A stretch of DNA of 33,586 bases from the NCBI GenBank assembly GCA_016840515.1, contig JAEOSF010000013.1, positions 1-33,586 of the forward strand. Reading direction: 5' to 3'. Source of the stretch: Candidatus Borrarchaeum yapensis. Its GTDB lineage: Archaea > Asgardarchaeota > Sifarchaeia > Borrarchaeales > Borrarchaeaceae. Both the position numbers and the translations under genes were made by a program. Positions 24,898 to 33,586 of the stretch are shown piece by piece (within the stretch, counting starts at the first letter, position 1; each line of letters begins with the position of its first letter). The notes beneath the pieces are model-generated. The model saw only the letters and a list, made by a program, of their open reading frames with translations, did not search any database and had not been told where the DNA came from.

Positions 24898-25587
24898 ATG
24901 GCAAAAAGCAAGAAACCCAGACCTAGAATCCCAGAAGGAGAAGCAATACTAGATACTCCAGAGTTTACCATGGAAGAATATAGTGAAAGAATGAAAAAAA
25001 GTCTGGATTCTGAGTATCGAAGTCTTGTGGAACATATCATAAAAGGAATAGATCCACCAAAAGGGGCGACTATTCTAGAAATAGGTCCAGGTCCAGGCTG
25101 GATCGGTATCTGGCTGGCAAAAGAACGTCTTGATGTCAGAGTAGATGGGCTAGAACCATCAGCCGATATGCGGAGAGTTGCCATAAAAAATGCAAAAGAG
25201 GAAGGTGTTAGTGACCGTGTAAATTATATAACAGGTTATGTTGAAAACATGGAAATGATTCCAGACCAAAAATATGACTTGGTATTCTCCAACGATTCTC
25301 TGCATCACTGGGAAAATCCTTTAAAAGGTTTCAAAGAGATTTCTCGGGTATTAAAGCCAGATGGGAAAGTATATATCCAAGATGAACGCCGGGATTTAGG
25401 GCTAAGGGCAAAATTCATTGTGCATGTGTTAGGACGCCTTATTGCTGGGAACTTCTGGAAATATTGGAAATCATCAATCGATGCAAGTTATACACCGCAA
25501 GAAGTCCAACAATTCTTAGAGCAAGCAGATATTTCTAACTGGTTCGTTAATACAGATTTTTTAGGGATTTCTATTGAGACAAAATAG
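24898..25587 (+). CDS. Class I SAM-dependent methyltransferase
   Basis: 229 aa. Motif I ILEIGPGPGWIG lies at residues 59-70, with GLEPSADM (motif II, SAM ribose acidic residue), RVNYITGYVENM (motif III region) and YDLVFSNDSLHHWENP (motif IV/V). RVLKPDGKVYIQDE is the usual post-motif. The small-molecule methyltransferase_11/25 fold is clear; the substrate is unknown. GGAGG lies 8 nt ahead of ATG 24898. Likely regulated by the divergent TrmB-type gene through the shared palindrome. Confidence 0.9.
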   Translation: MAKSKKPRPRIPEGEAILDTPEFTMEEYSERMKKSLDSEYRSLVEHIIKGIDPPKGATILEIGPGPGWIGIWLAKERLDVRVDGLEPSADMRRVAIKNAKEEGVSDRVNYITGYVENMEMIPDQKYDLVFSNDSLHHWENPLKGFKEISRVLKPDGKVYIQDERRDLGLRAKFIVHVLGRLIAGNFWKYWKSSIDASYTPQEVQQFLEQADISNWFVNTDFLGISIETK

Positions 25588-25640
25588 TTAATTACCTACT
25601 TTCGTTTTTATAATTCAGAAAATTTGGACCGTAACTTCTT

Positions 25641-26660
25641 TTGGTGATTGAAATTCTTGATACTGCAGTAGTACTCGCAGCGGGTAAAGGAACAAGGTTC
25701 TTGCCTCTTACAGAACATATCCCTAAACCACTGTTATCGGTTGCGGGAAAGCCAATCATCGAATATGCGCTCGATTTTTTACAAAAATTTCATATAACAA
25801 AAATTTTCATGGTGTTGGGTTACAAACACCAACAAATTCAAGAGTATTTGAACAGTACATACTTTAGAGAATCCATCGAATATTTATTTCAAGAACAACA
25901 ACTGGGATTAGCGGATGCAATTAATCAAGCGAAAGAAATAGTCAAGAAAGATTTCGTAGTGTATTTGGGAGATAATCTATTTCTAGATTTGCCGCCTAAC
26001 GATTTGCTTCAGCATCATTTAAATCGCCAAGCGAATGCCACACTTCTTTTAGAAGAAAAAAAAACTCCAAAAGAAACAGGTGTTGTTCTCATTGGAGAAG
26101 ACAACAAGATCCTTAAAATTGAAGAAAAACCATCTGTAGTGTTTTCAAATATCATTACAACCGGCATCTATATTTTCAATCCGATAATATTCCGTGCTAT
26201 TCAGGAAATAGAGCCCTCGCCCTCACCAAGAGGAGAATTTGAAATTGCTGATGCGGTTAAGAAATTACTTGAAAAAGACAACGTAAAAGTATATGGAACA
26301 TTATTTGACGGATGGAGAAAGAATATTTCTCGAGCAAAAGATCTTATAGATGCTAATCGTGAAGTTTTATCCCGCATTCAAGCTGGAATAATCCCAGTTA
26401 CGCCAGGATTTAAACTAGTAGAAAATGGTAATCAAATTGGAAATAATACGAAGATTATTCCTCCTGTTCTAATTGGAAATAATGCAAAAATAGAAAAAAA
26501 TACTCAGATAGGACCTTTTACAACAATAGGAAGAAATACAGCAGTCGGTGAAAATTCAATAATTGAAAATAGCATTATTTTTGATAAGGCTCATATTCCA
26601 AATAATGCAGAATTTAGCAGAGTTGTATATCTAAACGAAGATATTTTTGTAAAAGGGTAA
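25641..26660 (+). CDS. Sugar-phosphate nucleotidyltransferase with short beta-helix tail
   Basis: 339 aa starting at TTG 25641 or GTG 25644. The N-terminal pyrophosphorylase signature AVVLAAGKGTRFLPLTEHIP leads into KPLLSVAGKPIIEYALDF, with VYLGDNLFLD (catalytic Asp) and IEEKPSV. Residues about 250-335 form a left-handed beta-helix of hexapeptides (IGNNTKI, IGNNAKI, IGPFTTIG, VGENSIIENSIIF). This is the archaeal GlmU/glucose-1-phosphate thymidylyltransferase-like arrangement. Its 339 aa is shorter than bifunctional archaeal GlmU (about 400), so acetyltransferase activity is doubtful. The product (UDP- or dTDP-sugar) feeds glycan or N-glycosylation pathways; a GT39-like gene lies 650 bp away. 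Confidence 0.88.
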   Translation: MVIEILDTAVVLAAGKGTRFLPLTEHIPKPLLSVAGKPIIEYALDFLQKFHITKIFMVLGYKHQQIQEYLNSTYFRESIEYLFQEQQLGLADAINQAKEIVKKDFVVYLGDNLFLDLPPNDLLQHHLNRQANATLLLEEKKTPKETGVVLIGEDNKILKIEEKPSVVFSNIITTGIYIFNPIIFRAIQEIEPSPSPRGEFEIADAVKKLLEKDNVKVYGTLFDGWRKNISRAKDLIDANREVLSRIQAGIIPVTPGFKLVENGNQIGNNTKIIPPVLIGNNAKIEKNTQIGPFTTIGRNTAVGENSIIENSIIFDKAHIPNNAEFSRVVYLNEDIFVKG

Positions 26661-26668
26661 ATGAGGGG

Positions 26669-27148
26669 TCATTCAACAGTTACAGGATCCATCTTATATT
26701 TTTTAATTACTTCTGCAACGTAAGCATCAAATCCTTTTTCCTTAATAAAATCAAGATCCTCTATCAATGTTTTATGACCTGGTTTTAGAAAATCAAGTTT
26801 TGCACATGTTTTATAATCTTCCTCACATTCTGCACAGGTTCTTATATTCTTTTCTTGTACACAAACGCGAATTTTACAGTCTGGATCTCCACATGGATGT
26901 TCTGTTGAAGTGCAACATGTTTGCATGTTTGACATCATTGGTAGAAATTCAAGAAACTCCATGACTTCATTGATAGGTTTAAATGGTGGAAAGACTTCAC
27001 TGAATAATTCTAAAGGTAACTCTTTAAGAGTTTCTTTCAACAAATTAGCAAGGTCTCCTCGCCTTTTGGCCTTTGCTTTACATTCTTTACAATTAATGCC
27101 GCAATATGCGACTAAATCTTCGTTTGAATATAATTTAGATTGTTCCAT
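26669..27148 (-). CDS. DUF3795 cysteine-rich protein
   Basis: 159 aa. Cysteines cluster as in DUF3795: YCGINCKECKAK at the start, then CCTSTEHPCGDPDCKIRVCV and CAECEEDYKTCAKL, enough for one or two metal sites. The typical end (GFDAYVAEVIKKYK) is present. Function unknown; proposed zinc- or Fe-S-binding. AAGGGGGT lies about 9 nt ahead of ATG 27148. Tail-to-tail with the nucleotidyltransferase (stops 8 bp apart). Confidence 0.82.
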   Translation of the reverse strand: MEQSKLYSNEDLVAYCGINCKECKAKAKRRGDLANLLKETLKELPLELFSEVFPPFKPINEVMEFLEFLPMMSNMQTCCTSTEHPCGDPDCKIRVCVQEKNIRTCAECEEDYKTCAKLDFLKPGHKTLIEDLDFIKEKGFDAYVAEVIKKYKMDPVTVE

Positions 27149-27305
27149 CTATCATTACCCCCTTTTTCACATGTCAGAATTAACTTCTTCGCCTAATAAA
27201 AAATTATTACTTAGTTGATCCGATTCTTACTATTAAACTTCATAATTACAAAAAGACAGAGACTACTATAAAAGTAGAAAAAGCTTGATAAGTATAGTAG
27301 ATTCG

Positions 27306-28889
27306 CTATAGAACTTTGTAAATTAGATAAATGTCGTTATTCTCTGGAGATGGGATATACAGATATAAGGCGTATTTTTCGGGATGTTCTTGAATGTATG
27401 TGATTGTTTGATCACACCAAGGTGAATGCTGCCCCCAAGCAATATAATTCACGTTGTAATGATGAATAATATCATCCAGTCGAGTGGGGGTGTGGGGCAT
27501 ACCTATGATTGCCCTTGTGGTAAGATAAGCAACTTCTTGAGAATAACCAAGTCGTACCATTGTCACACCATTCAGTCCCTCAACTTCAGCAGCAAGATCT
27601 GCACCTTGAATTTCATATGGCTGAGTAAGAATAGTTCCCTTCGCTTGAACGAGTCCAAATATGATAAAACTAAACGTTAAAAAGATAACCAAATAAGAGA
27701 ATACGTCTCGATGACGTAAGAGTTCTATAATCTGCCTATTTACTCCAGGTTTAAGCTTTTCTAGAACCCACTTTAAGATATTTTTACATGTAACCAAGCC
27801 ATACACATATAGCATACTAAAAGCCGGTAGAGTGAAATCGACGAACCTTACGTCAACATTTGTTAGAAACGATAGAGGTACAAAAAATATCAGAATCCAT
27901 GATAGGATAAAATATTGGCGGGATTTTATGGCTCCTACTACTCCTGGAATCAAAAGGAAGAAATATAATGGGACAAGATGTTCATTTCCACCAAAGGGAC
28001 CATAAAGAACAAAAGAACTATTAAGTGGCCATGGCAAAAAAAGGCTTGTAAGACGAGGGAGGGTGATAAGGTAATATGTATAAGGAGCAAACAACCCAAC
28101 GAAGGCCGCTGAGATTTCTGGAAAACTAAAAGGAGAAACAAGAGTTATAATACTGAAATTTCCTGTATAGACTGGAAAGCCTTCCCACGCGCAAATATAA
28201 CGATGTGAAATATAACTAAAGTAACGATATGCTGGCCAAACGGAGTAGACTGCACCTTGCATCACACTTGCCAATATTGGCATTCTCCAAGTATTTACTG
28301 ATTTTGAGGTTAAAATCCAATATATGAAAAAGAGAAGTATCAATATGATGCCCAAATCTCTTGTAAGGGCGCAAAAACCACCTAGAAGACCTGCCATGAT
28401 TAATTTTGGATAATTTCTATTGGAGATCCCTTTGCAATAGCAATATAGGCTAAGAAAACCCATGAACATGAATGTGTTGTCTGTTAGAGAGAGTTGTGCT
28501 AAATAGATGTGAAATCCTGAGATAGTAAATAGAAATGTTGTAAGAATGCTTTCGCGATAATTCAAAAACAACATACTCAATAAAAACACGATAGGGATTG
28601 ATATAGTTCCAAATACACATGAGAGTAAGCGATCTGAATAGATAAAATCAAGTCCAGTAGCAGTATGAATAAGTGCTCCAAGAATTGGGTGAACGGGTGG
28701 GTGGAGTATAAAGGGATCTTGTGCATACAATGAATATACTCCATGTTCAATAAGATTTTGTGAAAGCCCAGCATATCTGCTATCGTCTCCAAATATAAAC
28801 CATAGGTCTGAATAGACCAAAAAGCGTATCAGACCCCCCATAAAGGTTATTAGTACTACTAATGCAAATGTCCAGTGTTTCTCTTTCAT
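27306..28889 (-). CDS. GT39/ArnT-like membrane glycosyltransferase
   Basis: 527 aa with about 11-12 membrane segments. The first external loop carries FGDDSRYAGLSQNLIEHG (the DD/DE motif of PMT/ArnT/STT3-type GT-C enzymes, Asp35-Asp36), then HPPVHPILGALIH, a typical motif of the family. The C-terminal extracellular tail is about 120 residues (after LVQAKGTILTQPYEIQGA) and ends in IYLIYKVL. These enzymes transfer a sugar from a polyprenyl-phosphate donor onto protein or lipid on the outer face. The secreted, Asn/Ser/Thr-rich beta-helix protein encoded next door (29327 on) would be a plausible acceptor; that is an inference only. AAGGG precedes ATG 28889. Confidence 0.82.
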   Translation of the reverse strand: MKEKHWTFALVVLITFMGGLIRFLVYSDLWFIFGDDSRYAGLSQNLIEHGVYSLYAQDPFILHPPVHPILGALIHTATGLDFIYSDRLLSCVFGTISIPIVFLLSMLFLNYRESILTTFLFTISGFHIYLAQLSLTDNTFMFMGFLSLYCYCKGISNRNYPKLIMAGLLGGFCALTRDLGIILILLFFIYWILTSKSVNTWRMPILASVMQGAVYSVWPAYRYFSYISHRYICAWEGFPVYTGNFSIITLVSPFSFPEISAAFVGLFAPYTYYLITLPRLTSLFLPWPLNSSFVLYGPFGGNEHLVPLYFFLLIPGVVGAIKSRQYFILSWILIFFVPLSFLTNVDVRFVDFTLPAFSMLYVYGLVTCKNILKWVLEKLKPGVNRQIIELLRHRDVFSYLVIFLTFSFIIFGLVQAKGTILTQPYEIQGADLAAEVEGLNGVTMVRLGYSQEVAYLTTRAIIGMPHTPTRLDDIIHHYNVNYIAWGQHSPWCDQTITYIQEHPEKYALYLYIPSPENNDIYLIYKVL

Positions 28890-29326
28890 TTGAGACCCTT
28901 GACGATTATAAACGACTTTTGAACTGGAGTTATACTACGAGCGGATTATAAATTTTACTTGGCTGCCGTCAATATTCACGACGCTATAGATTTTTGTGTA
29001 TTTAGAATTTTTTTATCTTTAGAAATTATGCCGATAACTAAAGTCTTTTTAAATGACAGTGTCATAAGGGAGCTAATTCAAAATCATTAAAAATAAGAAA
29101 AGAACTGGCTCACTAAGTTACCTAAGGAAGGGAAAAGGAACTAAGGGCAACTAGAATGGCTTAATGTGTCTTAAAATCTTGCTTTGAAACAAAAATTTTG
29201 TTAAGTTCCAATAAATTTGTGCAGAGTTATAAAAAGCTTAGTTCCTTGTTTCTTAGCTCTTCTATAAAAGCAGTGTGTTAGTGGGCGAGTTCTTGTAAAA
29301 AATAAAGAGTAAAAGAGAGAATTACA
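28890..29326. promoter_or_regulatory. Intergenic region with divergent promoters
   Basis: No gene is seen in this 437-bp gap. For the beta-helix gene, TTATAAAAAG (29227-29236) and TCTATAAAAG (29261-29270) are TATA-like. The latter would start a transcript near 29290, giving a leader of about 37 nt to ATG 29327. A TTATAAATTTT at 28946-28956 may serve the glycosyltransferase gene on the minus strand. AT-rich, with no hairpin of note. Confidence 0.4.
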
Positions 29327-32300
29327 ATGAAAAAGAAAAATACTCTACTGACTGGTCTAACGATTTTTCTAGTAATACTTCTATCAGCAACGATTATAAT
29401 TCAAGCTACGGCTCTCGTGAGAGCTGAAGAACCAACTAATTTCTCTGATTCGCCACTCGAAGCACAACAACCAGAAGGCACCGTATCAATAGAAGGTTCA
29501 ACACTTGGAACACAATCTACTACAGCAGAGGAAGGGGGCGAACTAACACCTGTGTCGCCTAATGAACAAGAAACACCTCCCCCGCCTGATAATGAAGTAG
29601 AGCAGCCACCACTCCCACCTTATTTGGGAGACGACGAGTTACCGCCACTGCCTGATAACGAATGGTATGTAGAAGGCACTGGAACCTACTTTGAGGTAAC
29701 TGACAGCGATTATCAAAACATAACCTTGATCAGCAGCGAACCCGTCCACGTACACTTAGAAGTCATTCCGCGAATGGTCAGTTTTGTTATAGAGGACACT
29801 AATTCAGCAAACTCGACCCTTCTGACCTTCTCTGGCTTTAAACCCAATACTACCTACTATCGCTACCAAGACGGCTTTAAGATAGAGAATTTTACGACAG
29901 ATTCAACGGGACAATATGCATTCATGCAAGATATCTCCCAAGGGCATCACGTCTACATTCAAGATGCTCCTTCGACCCTTTATATCAACTCTGATTTCAC
30001 TTTTACAGGAGACATTATTGATGCAATAGTCGTCAACGCCTCTAATATTGTGATAGATGGAAATGGTTATACGCTCCAAGGTTCTGGACTTGGATACGGC
30101 ATCTACTTAAATGACAAACACAACGTAACCATCACCAATATCAGGATTGAGAATTTCAGTTACGGCATTAATCTCGAATTGTCTTCAAACAATAACAGCA
30201 TAATTGGCAACACCATCACCAACAGTGATTTTGCACTCTATCTCGTTTCTTCTTCATACAACACTATCACTGGCAATACCATCACCAACACCACTTTTGG
30301 CATCAGACTTGATGCATCTTCAAATAATAACAGTATTACTGACAATACCATCATCAACAATGGTCAAGGCATCAGGCTTCGTACTTCTTCAAACAATAAC
30401 ACCATCACTGGCAACACCATCACCAACCATACTTATGGCATCTGGCTTGATGATTCTTTAAATAACAGTATTACTGACAACACCATTGCATACAACACTT
30501 ATGGCTACTTGCTCGATTCCTCTTTATACAACACTATCACTGGCAACACCATCACCGATAACACAATTCGGGGCATCTGGCTCCGTGCTTCTTCAAACTA
30601 TAACAGTATTACTAACAACAACGTTACCAACAACGATTTTGGCCTCTATATCGTTTCTTCTTCAGACAACACTATCACTGGCAACACCATCACCGATAAC
30701 AACAGGGATGGCATCAGGCTCACTTCTTCAAACAATAACAATATCGCTGGCAACACCATCACCAATAACACAAGTTGGGGCATCAGGCTTGATGCATCTT
30801 CAAATAATAACAGTATTACTGACAACACCATATCAAACAACGATTTTGGCATCCATCTCTATAGTAGTGCAAACAACGCCATAGTTGGCAACAAGGTCAC
30901 AAATAACACTGTTAACGGCATCAGGCTCACTGGTTCTTCTTCAAACAACAGCATAACTGACAACACCATCACCAACACCAATTATGGCATCTATCTCGAT
31001 GGTTCTTCAAGCAATAACGTCACTAGCAATACCATTAACAACAACACTTATGGTGTCTATCTCTTGAATTCTTCACGCTATAATATTATAACTAGCAACA
31101 ACGTCACCGATAACACAATTCGGGGTATCTGGCTCCAGGCGTCTTCAAACTACAACAGCATAACTAACAACACCATTACCAATACTCTGCAAGGTACTTT
31201 TGGCATCTATCTCTCTAGTTCTTCATACAACACCATCACTGGCAACACCATCACCGATAACACGTATGGCATCAGGCTTGATGCATCTTCAAATAATAAC
31301 AGTATTACTGACAACACCATCACCAATAACACTCAAGGCATCAGGCTCCGTACTTCTTCAAACAATAACCTCATCACTGGCAACACCATCACCTACAACA
31401 CTTATGGCATCTGGCTTGATACATCTTCAAATAACAGCACTGACAACACCATAGCTTACAACACTTATGGTTGCTTGCTCGATTCCTCTTCATATAACAC
31501 CATCACTGGCAACACCATCACCGATAATACAAATCGAGGCATCTGGCTCCGTGCGTCTTCAAACTATAATAGAATTACTAGCAATAACGTTACCTACAAC
31601 AACGAGGGGATCTATCTTTATAATAGTACAAACAACGTTATAGCTAGCAACACCATCACCGATAACACCAATAACGGTATCTGGCTCGAAGAAGATTCAA
31701 GCAATAACAGCATAACTGACAACACCATATCCAACAACAACTATTCTGGCATCATTCTCTATTTGTCACGCTATAACAGCCTAACTGACAACACCATTAC
31801 CTATAGCACACATGGAATCACTCTCGTTGCGTCTTCAAACAATAACAGTATAACGGGCAACACCATCACCAATAACAACAGGAATGGCATCTATCTCGCG
31901 TTTGCAAACTATAACAGTATAACAGGCAACACCATCACCAACAACAACTATGGCATCTATGACTATCATAGGTCACGCTATAACAGCATAATTAACAACA
32001 CCATATCAAATAACGTGAATGGAATAGAGCTCGCTGGGATTTTCAACAACACCATCACTGGCAACACCATCACCAATAACAACGGGAATGGCGTCCGAAT
32101 CCATGGGTCTTCAGGCAATACCATCACTGGCAACACCATCACCAATAACACCCGAAATGGCATTGATCTCCATAACGGTGACAACAATTACAATGCAAGC
32201 AATAACATTATAACTTTCAACGCCATATCAGACAATGGGGATGGCATCTATCTCTACAGAGGTGCAAGTAATAACAGCATAACTGGCAACACTATCACTA

Positions 32301-33586
32301 ACAATGATGATGGCATCTATCTCGAATCTTCTTCATATAACAGTATAACTTTCAACGCCATATCAAACAACGTGGAGGGCATTTATCTCTATAATAGTAC
32401 AAACAACGCCATAGCTGGCAACAACGTCACAGATAACACCAATAACGGTATCTGGCTCGAAGAAGATTCAAGCAATAACAGCATAACTGACAACACCATA
32501 TCAAACAACGTGAATGGCATCAACCTCCGAGTTTTATCAAACAATAACAGTATTACTGACAACACCATCACAGCAAACAGCGATTACGGCATCTGGCTCT
32601 ATTTTACTGGCATTAACACCGTCACTGGTAATACCATATCCAACACCACTTATGGCATCAGTATCTCTAGTTATGCAAGCCACACCATCACTGGCAATAA
32701 CAGCATAACTGACAACACCATATCCAACACCACTATTGGCATCTATCTCGGTAGTAGGTATAACAGCATCACTGGCAACACCATCATCAATAACAACCGG
32801 GTTGGCATCTTGAGCTCTAGTTCAGGCTATAACACAATCACTGGTAATACCATCACAGGAAATACCGAGCATGGCATCTGGATCAATGCTAATTCAAAAA
32901 ATAACATCATAGCTTTCAACGTCATATCAAACAACGGGAATGGCATCTATCTCTGGCAAACTTCAAATAGTAACAGTATAACTGGCAACACCATATCCAA
33001 CAACAACCAGATTGGCATCTTGATCCGTGCTTCTTCTTCATACAACACCATCACTAGCAACACCATCACCAACAACACTTGGGGCATCGGGATCATTGAG
33101 GGTGCAAACAATAACAGTATAACTGGCAACACTATAACAGCAAACAACTATCATGGCATCTATCTCCATAATAATGCAAACAACACCATCACTGGCAACA
33201 CCTTATTAGCCAACCAATATGGCATATGGCTCTGGAGGTCTTCAAACAATAACAGTATAACGGGCAATACCATTACCAACAACGATGAGGGCATCTTTCT
33301 CGACGGTTCTTCATTTGATGGTTCTTCATATAACAGTATAGCTTTCAACGTCATATCAAACAACGATGAGGGCATCCATCTCTATAGTGGTGCAAACAAC
33401 GCCATAACTGGCAACAACGTCACAAATAACACTGCTAACGGCATCAGGCTCGAAGAAGATTCAAGCAATAACAGCATAACTGACAACACCATATCAAACA
33501 ACGGGAATGGCATTAGCCTCTGGTATTCTTCATACAACAGCATCACTGGCAACACCATCACCAACAATGTTTGGGGTCTCTATCTC
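29327..33586 (+). CDS. Giant secreted NosD-like parallel beta-helix protein (C-terminus beyond window)
   Basis: 1,420 codons with no stop, cut by the right edge. Residues 1-34 form a signal peptide (KKKN, then LLTGLTIFLVILLSATIIIQ). Residues about 38-110 are a proline/acidic linker (PPPPDNEVEQPPLPP). A beta domain follows (about 110-225), then NosD/CASH lead-in sequence (YINSDFTFTGDIIDAIVV, IVIDGNGYTLQGSG). From about residue 268 on, repeats of about 23 residues of the form NNSITGNTITNNTYGIYLDS build an asparagine-ladder beta-helix, about 50 turns in the visible part. The reading phase at the window end (GLYL) equals that at the start, so no net frameshift has occurred. Such proteins are extracellular, possibly adhesins, carbohydrate-active or S-layer-associated; no lyase residues can be assigned. 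Confidence 0.88.
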   Translation, partial: MKKKNTLLTGLTIFLVILLSATIIIQATALVRAEEPTNFSDSPLEAQQPEGTVSIEGSTLGTQSTTAEEGGELTPVSPNEQETPPPPDNEVEQPPLPPYLGDDELPPLPDNEWYVEGTGTYFEVTDSDYQNITLISSEPVHVHLEVIPRMVSFVIEDTNSANSTLLTFSGFKPNTTYYRYQDGFKIENFTTDSTGQYAFMQDISQGHHVYIQDAPSTLYINSDFTFTGDIIDAIVVNASNIVIDGNGYTLQGSGLGYGIYLNDKHNVTITNIRIENFSYGINLELSSNNNSIIGNTITNSDFALYLVSSSYNTITGNTITNTTFGIRLDASSNNNSITDNTIINNGQGIRLRTSSNNNTITGNTITNHTYGIWLDDSLNNSITDNTIAYNTYGYLLDSSLYNTITGNTITDNTIRGIWLRASSNYNSITNNNVTNNDFGLYIVSSSDNTITGNTITDNNRDGIRLTSSNNNNIAGNTITNNTSWGIRLDASSNNNSITDNTISNNDFGIHLYSSANNAIVGNKVTNNTVNGIRLTGSSSNNSITDNTITNTNYGIYLDGSSSNNVTSNTINNNTYGVYLLNSSRYNIITSNNVTDNTIRGIWLQASSNYNSITNNTITNTLQGTFGIYLSSSSYNTITGNTITDNTYGIRLDASSNNNSITDNTITNNTQGIRLRTSSNNNLITGNTITYNTYGIWLDTSSNNSTDNTIAYNTYGCLLDSSSYNTITGNTITDNTNRGIWLRASSNYNRITSNNVTYNNEGIYLYNSTNNVIASNTITDNTNNGIWLEEDSSNNSITDNTISNNNYSGIILYLSRYNSLTDNTITYSTHGITLVASSNNNSITGNTITNNNRNGIYLAFANYNSITGNTITNNNYGIYDYHRSRYNSIINNTISNNVNGIELAGIFNNTITGNTITNNNGNGVRIHGSSGNTITGNTITNNTRNGIDLHNGDNNYNASNNIITFNAISDNGDGIYLYRGASNNSITGNTITNNDDGIYLESSSYNSITFNAISNNVEGIYLYNSTNNAIAGNNVTDNTNNGIWLEEDSSNNSITDNTISNNVNGINLRVLSNNNSITDNTITANSDYGIWLYFTGINTVTGNTISNTTYGISISSYASHTITGNNSITDNTISNTTIGIYLGSRYNSITGNTIINNNRVGILSSSSGYNTITGNTITGNTEHGIWINANSKNNIIAFNVISNNGNGIYLWQTSNSNSITGNTISNNNQIGILIRASSSYNTITSNTITNNTWGIGIIEGANNNSITGNTITANNYHGIYLHNNANNTITGNTLLANQYGIWLWRSSNNNSITGNTITNNDEGIFLDGSSFDGSSYNSIAFNVISNNDEGIHLYSGANNAITGNNVTNNTANGIRLEEDSSNNSITDNTISNNGNGISLWYSSYNSITGNTITNNVWGLYL
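30130..33586 (+). repeat. ~69-bp coding tandem repeats with higher-order duplication
   Basis: The unit is about 69 bp (23 codons), with small 3-bp-multiple size changes. The conserved core is CACTGGCAACACCATCACC with variants GACAACACCATATC and AGCAACAACGTC. A block of several units is copied at a distance of 966-969 bp (14 units): compare 30299 with 31268 and 30511 with 31477. The block around CTCGAAGAAGATTCAAGC recurs at 31685, 32456 and 33449. The repeats leave several strands free of stops, producing many false antisense frames. Confidence 0.9.

Noticed and set aside
30646..33567. Many minus-strand frames with repeated hydrophobic MVLPVILLLF-type products
   Set aside because: They arise from the 69-bp repeats of the beta-helix gene read backwards and lack starts with ribosome sites.
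30130..33586. CRISPR-like array of regular repeats
   Set aside because: Repeats and spacers are all in one reading frame, vary by codons, and encode a beta-helix; there is no leader and no cas gene.

Overview
The window is about 35-40% GC and reads as archaeal chromosome. TATA-like boxes sit about 25 nt ahead of inferred transcript starts, GGAGG or GGTG ribosome sites are common, and TTG/GTG starts are frequent. Gene families include NreA with a C-terminal PCNA-binding peptide, TrmB-type and Yip1 proteins, a double-ATPase ECF transporter, DUF2284 and DUF3795. A longin/roadblock-like N-terminal domain and a Yip1 protein point towards an Asgard archaeon (Loki-/Thor-/Heimdall-like). That placement is an inference; another deep archaeal lineage such as Bathyarchaeia is possible.

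Layout. 1-2558 (minus): an ABC export/FtsX module (Yip1-like membrane protein, ATPase, permease cut by the left edge) behind an inverted-repeat promoter. 2784-6311 (minus): a small CxxC protein, then nreA flanked by two proteins sharing an unrecognised domain, one fused to a longin-like domain and one to a zinc ribbon. 6614-8481 (plus): an SPL-family radical SAM protein and a PfkB sugar kinase, followed by a 37-aa ORF on the minus strand. 9124-11178: a membrane-anchored surface protein. 11298-11746: a GC-rich, highly structured RNA-like segment that resembles the 5' half of a group II intron placed just behind a terminator-like hairpin. 11825-12698: two small soluble proteins.

12765-18542 is the metabolic centre: an ECF transporter (S, T, fused A-A'), a corrinoid protein and, divergently, a monomethylamine-methyltransferase (MtmB) homologue. 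This homologue has an ordinary leucine codon where MtmB has pyrrolysine. A DUF2284 metal-binding protein follows. Together they suggest a corrinoid-dependent methyl transfer system with an unknown methyl donor, possibly served by the adjacent vitamin/metal importer. Then come IMP dehydrogenase (guaB), two divergent membrane-anchored proteins of unknown function (one with a 30-bp coding repeat), and a small cassette at 23016-23853. That cassette has tiny ORFs, a zinc-ribbon-like small ORF interrupted by an in-frame TGA directly followed by a strong stem-loop, and an Imm5-like immunity protein. 23948-25587 is a TrmB-type regulator/methyltransferase divergon with a perfect palindromic operator. 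25641-28889 holds a sugar nucleotidyltransferase, a DUF3795 protein and a GT39-like membrane glycosyltransferase. From 29327 to the right edge runs one very large secreted NosD-like beta-helix protein, 1,420 codons so far, built from about 50 near-identical ~69-bp repeats.

The best leads are the non-pyrrolysine MtmB homologue with its partners, the TGA-interrupted Cys protein with the SECIS-like hairpin, the structured RNA at 11.3-11.75 kb, and the paralogous domain pair flanking nreA.
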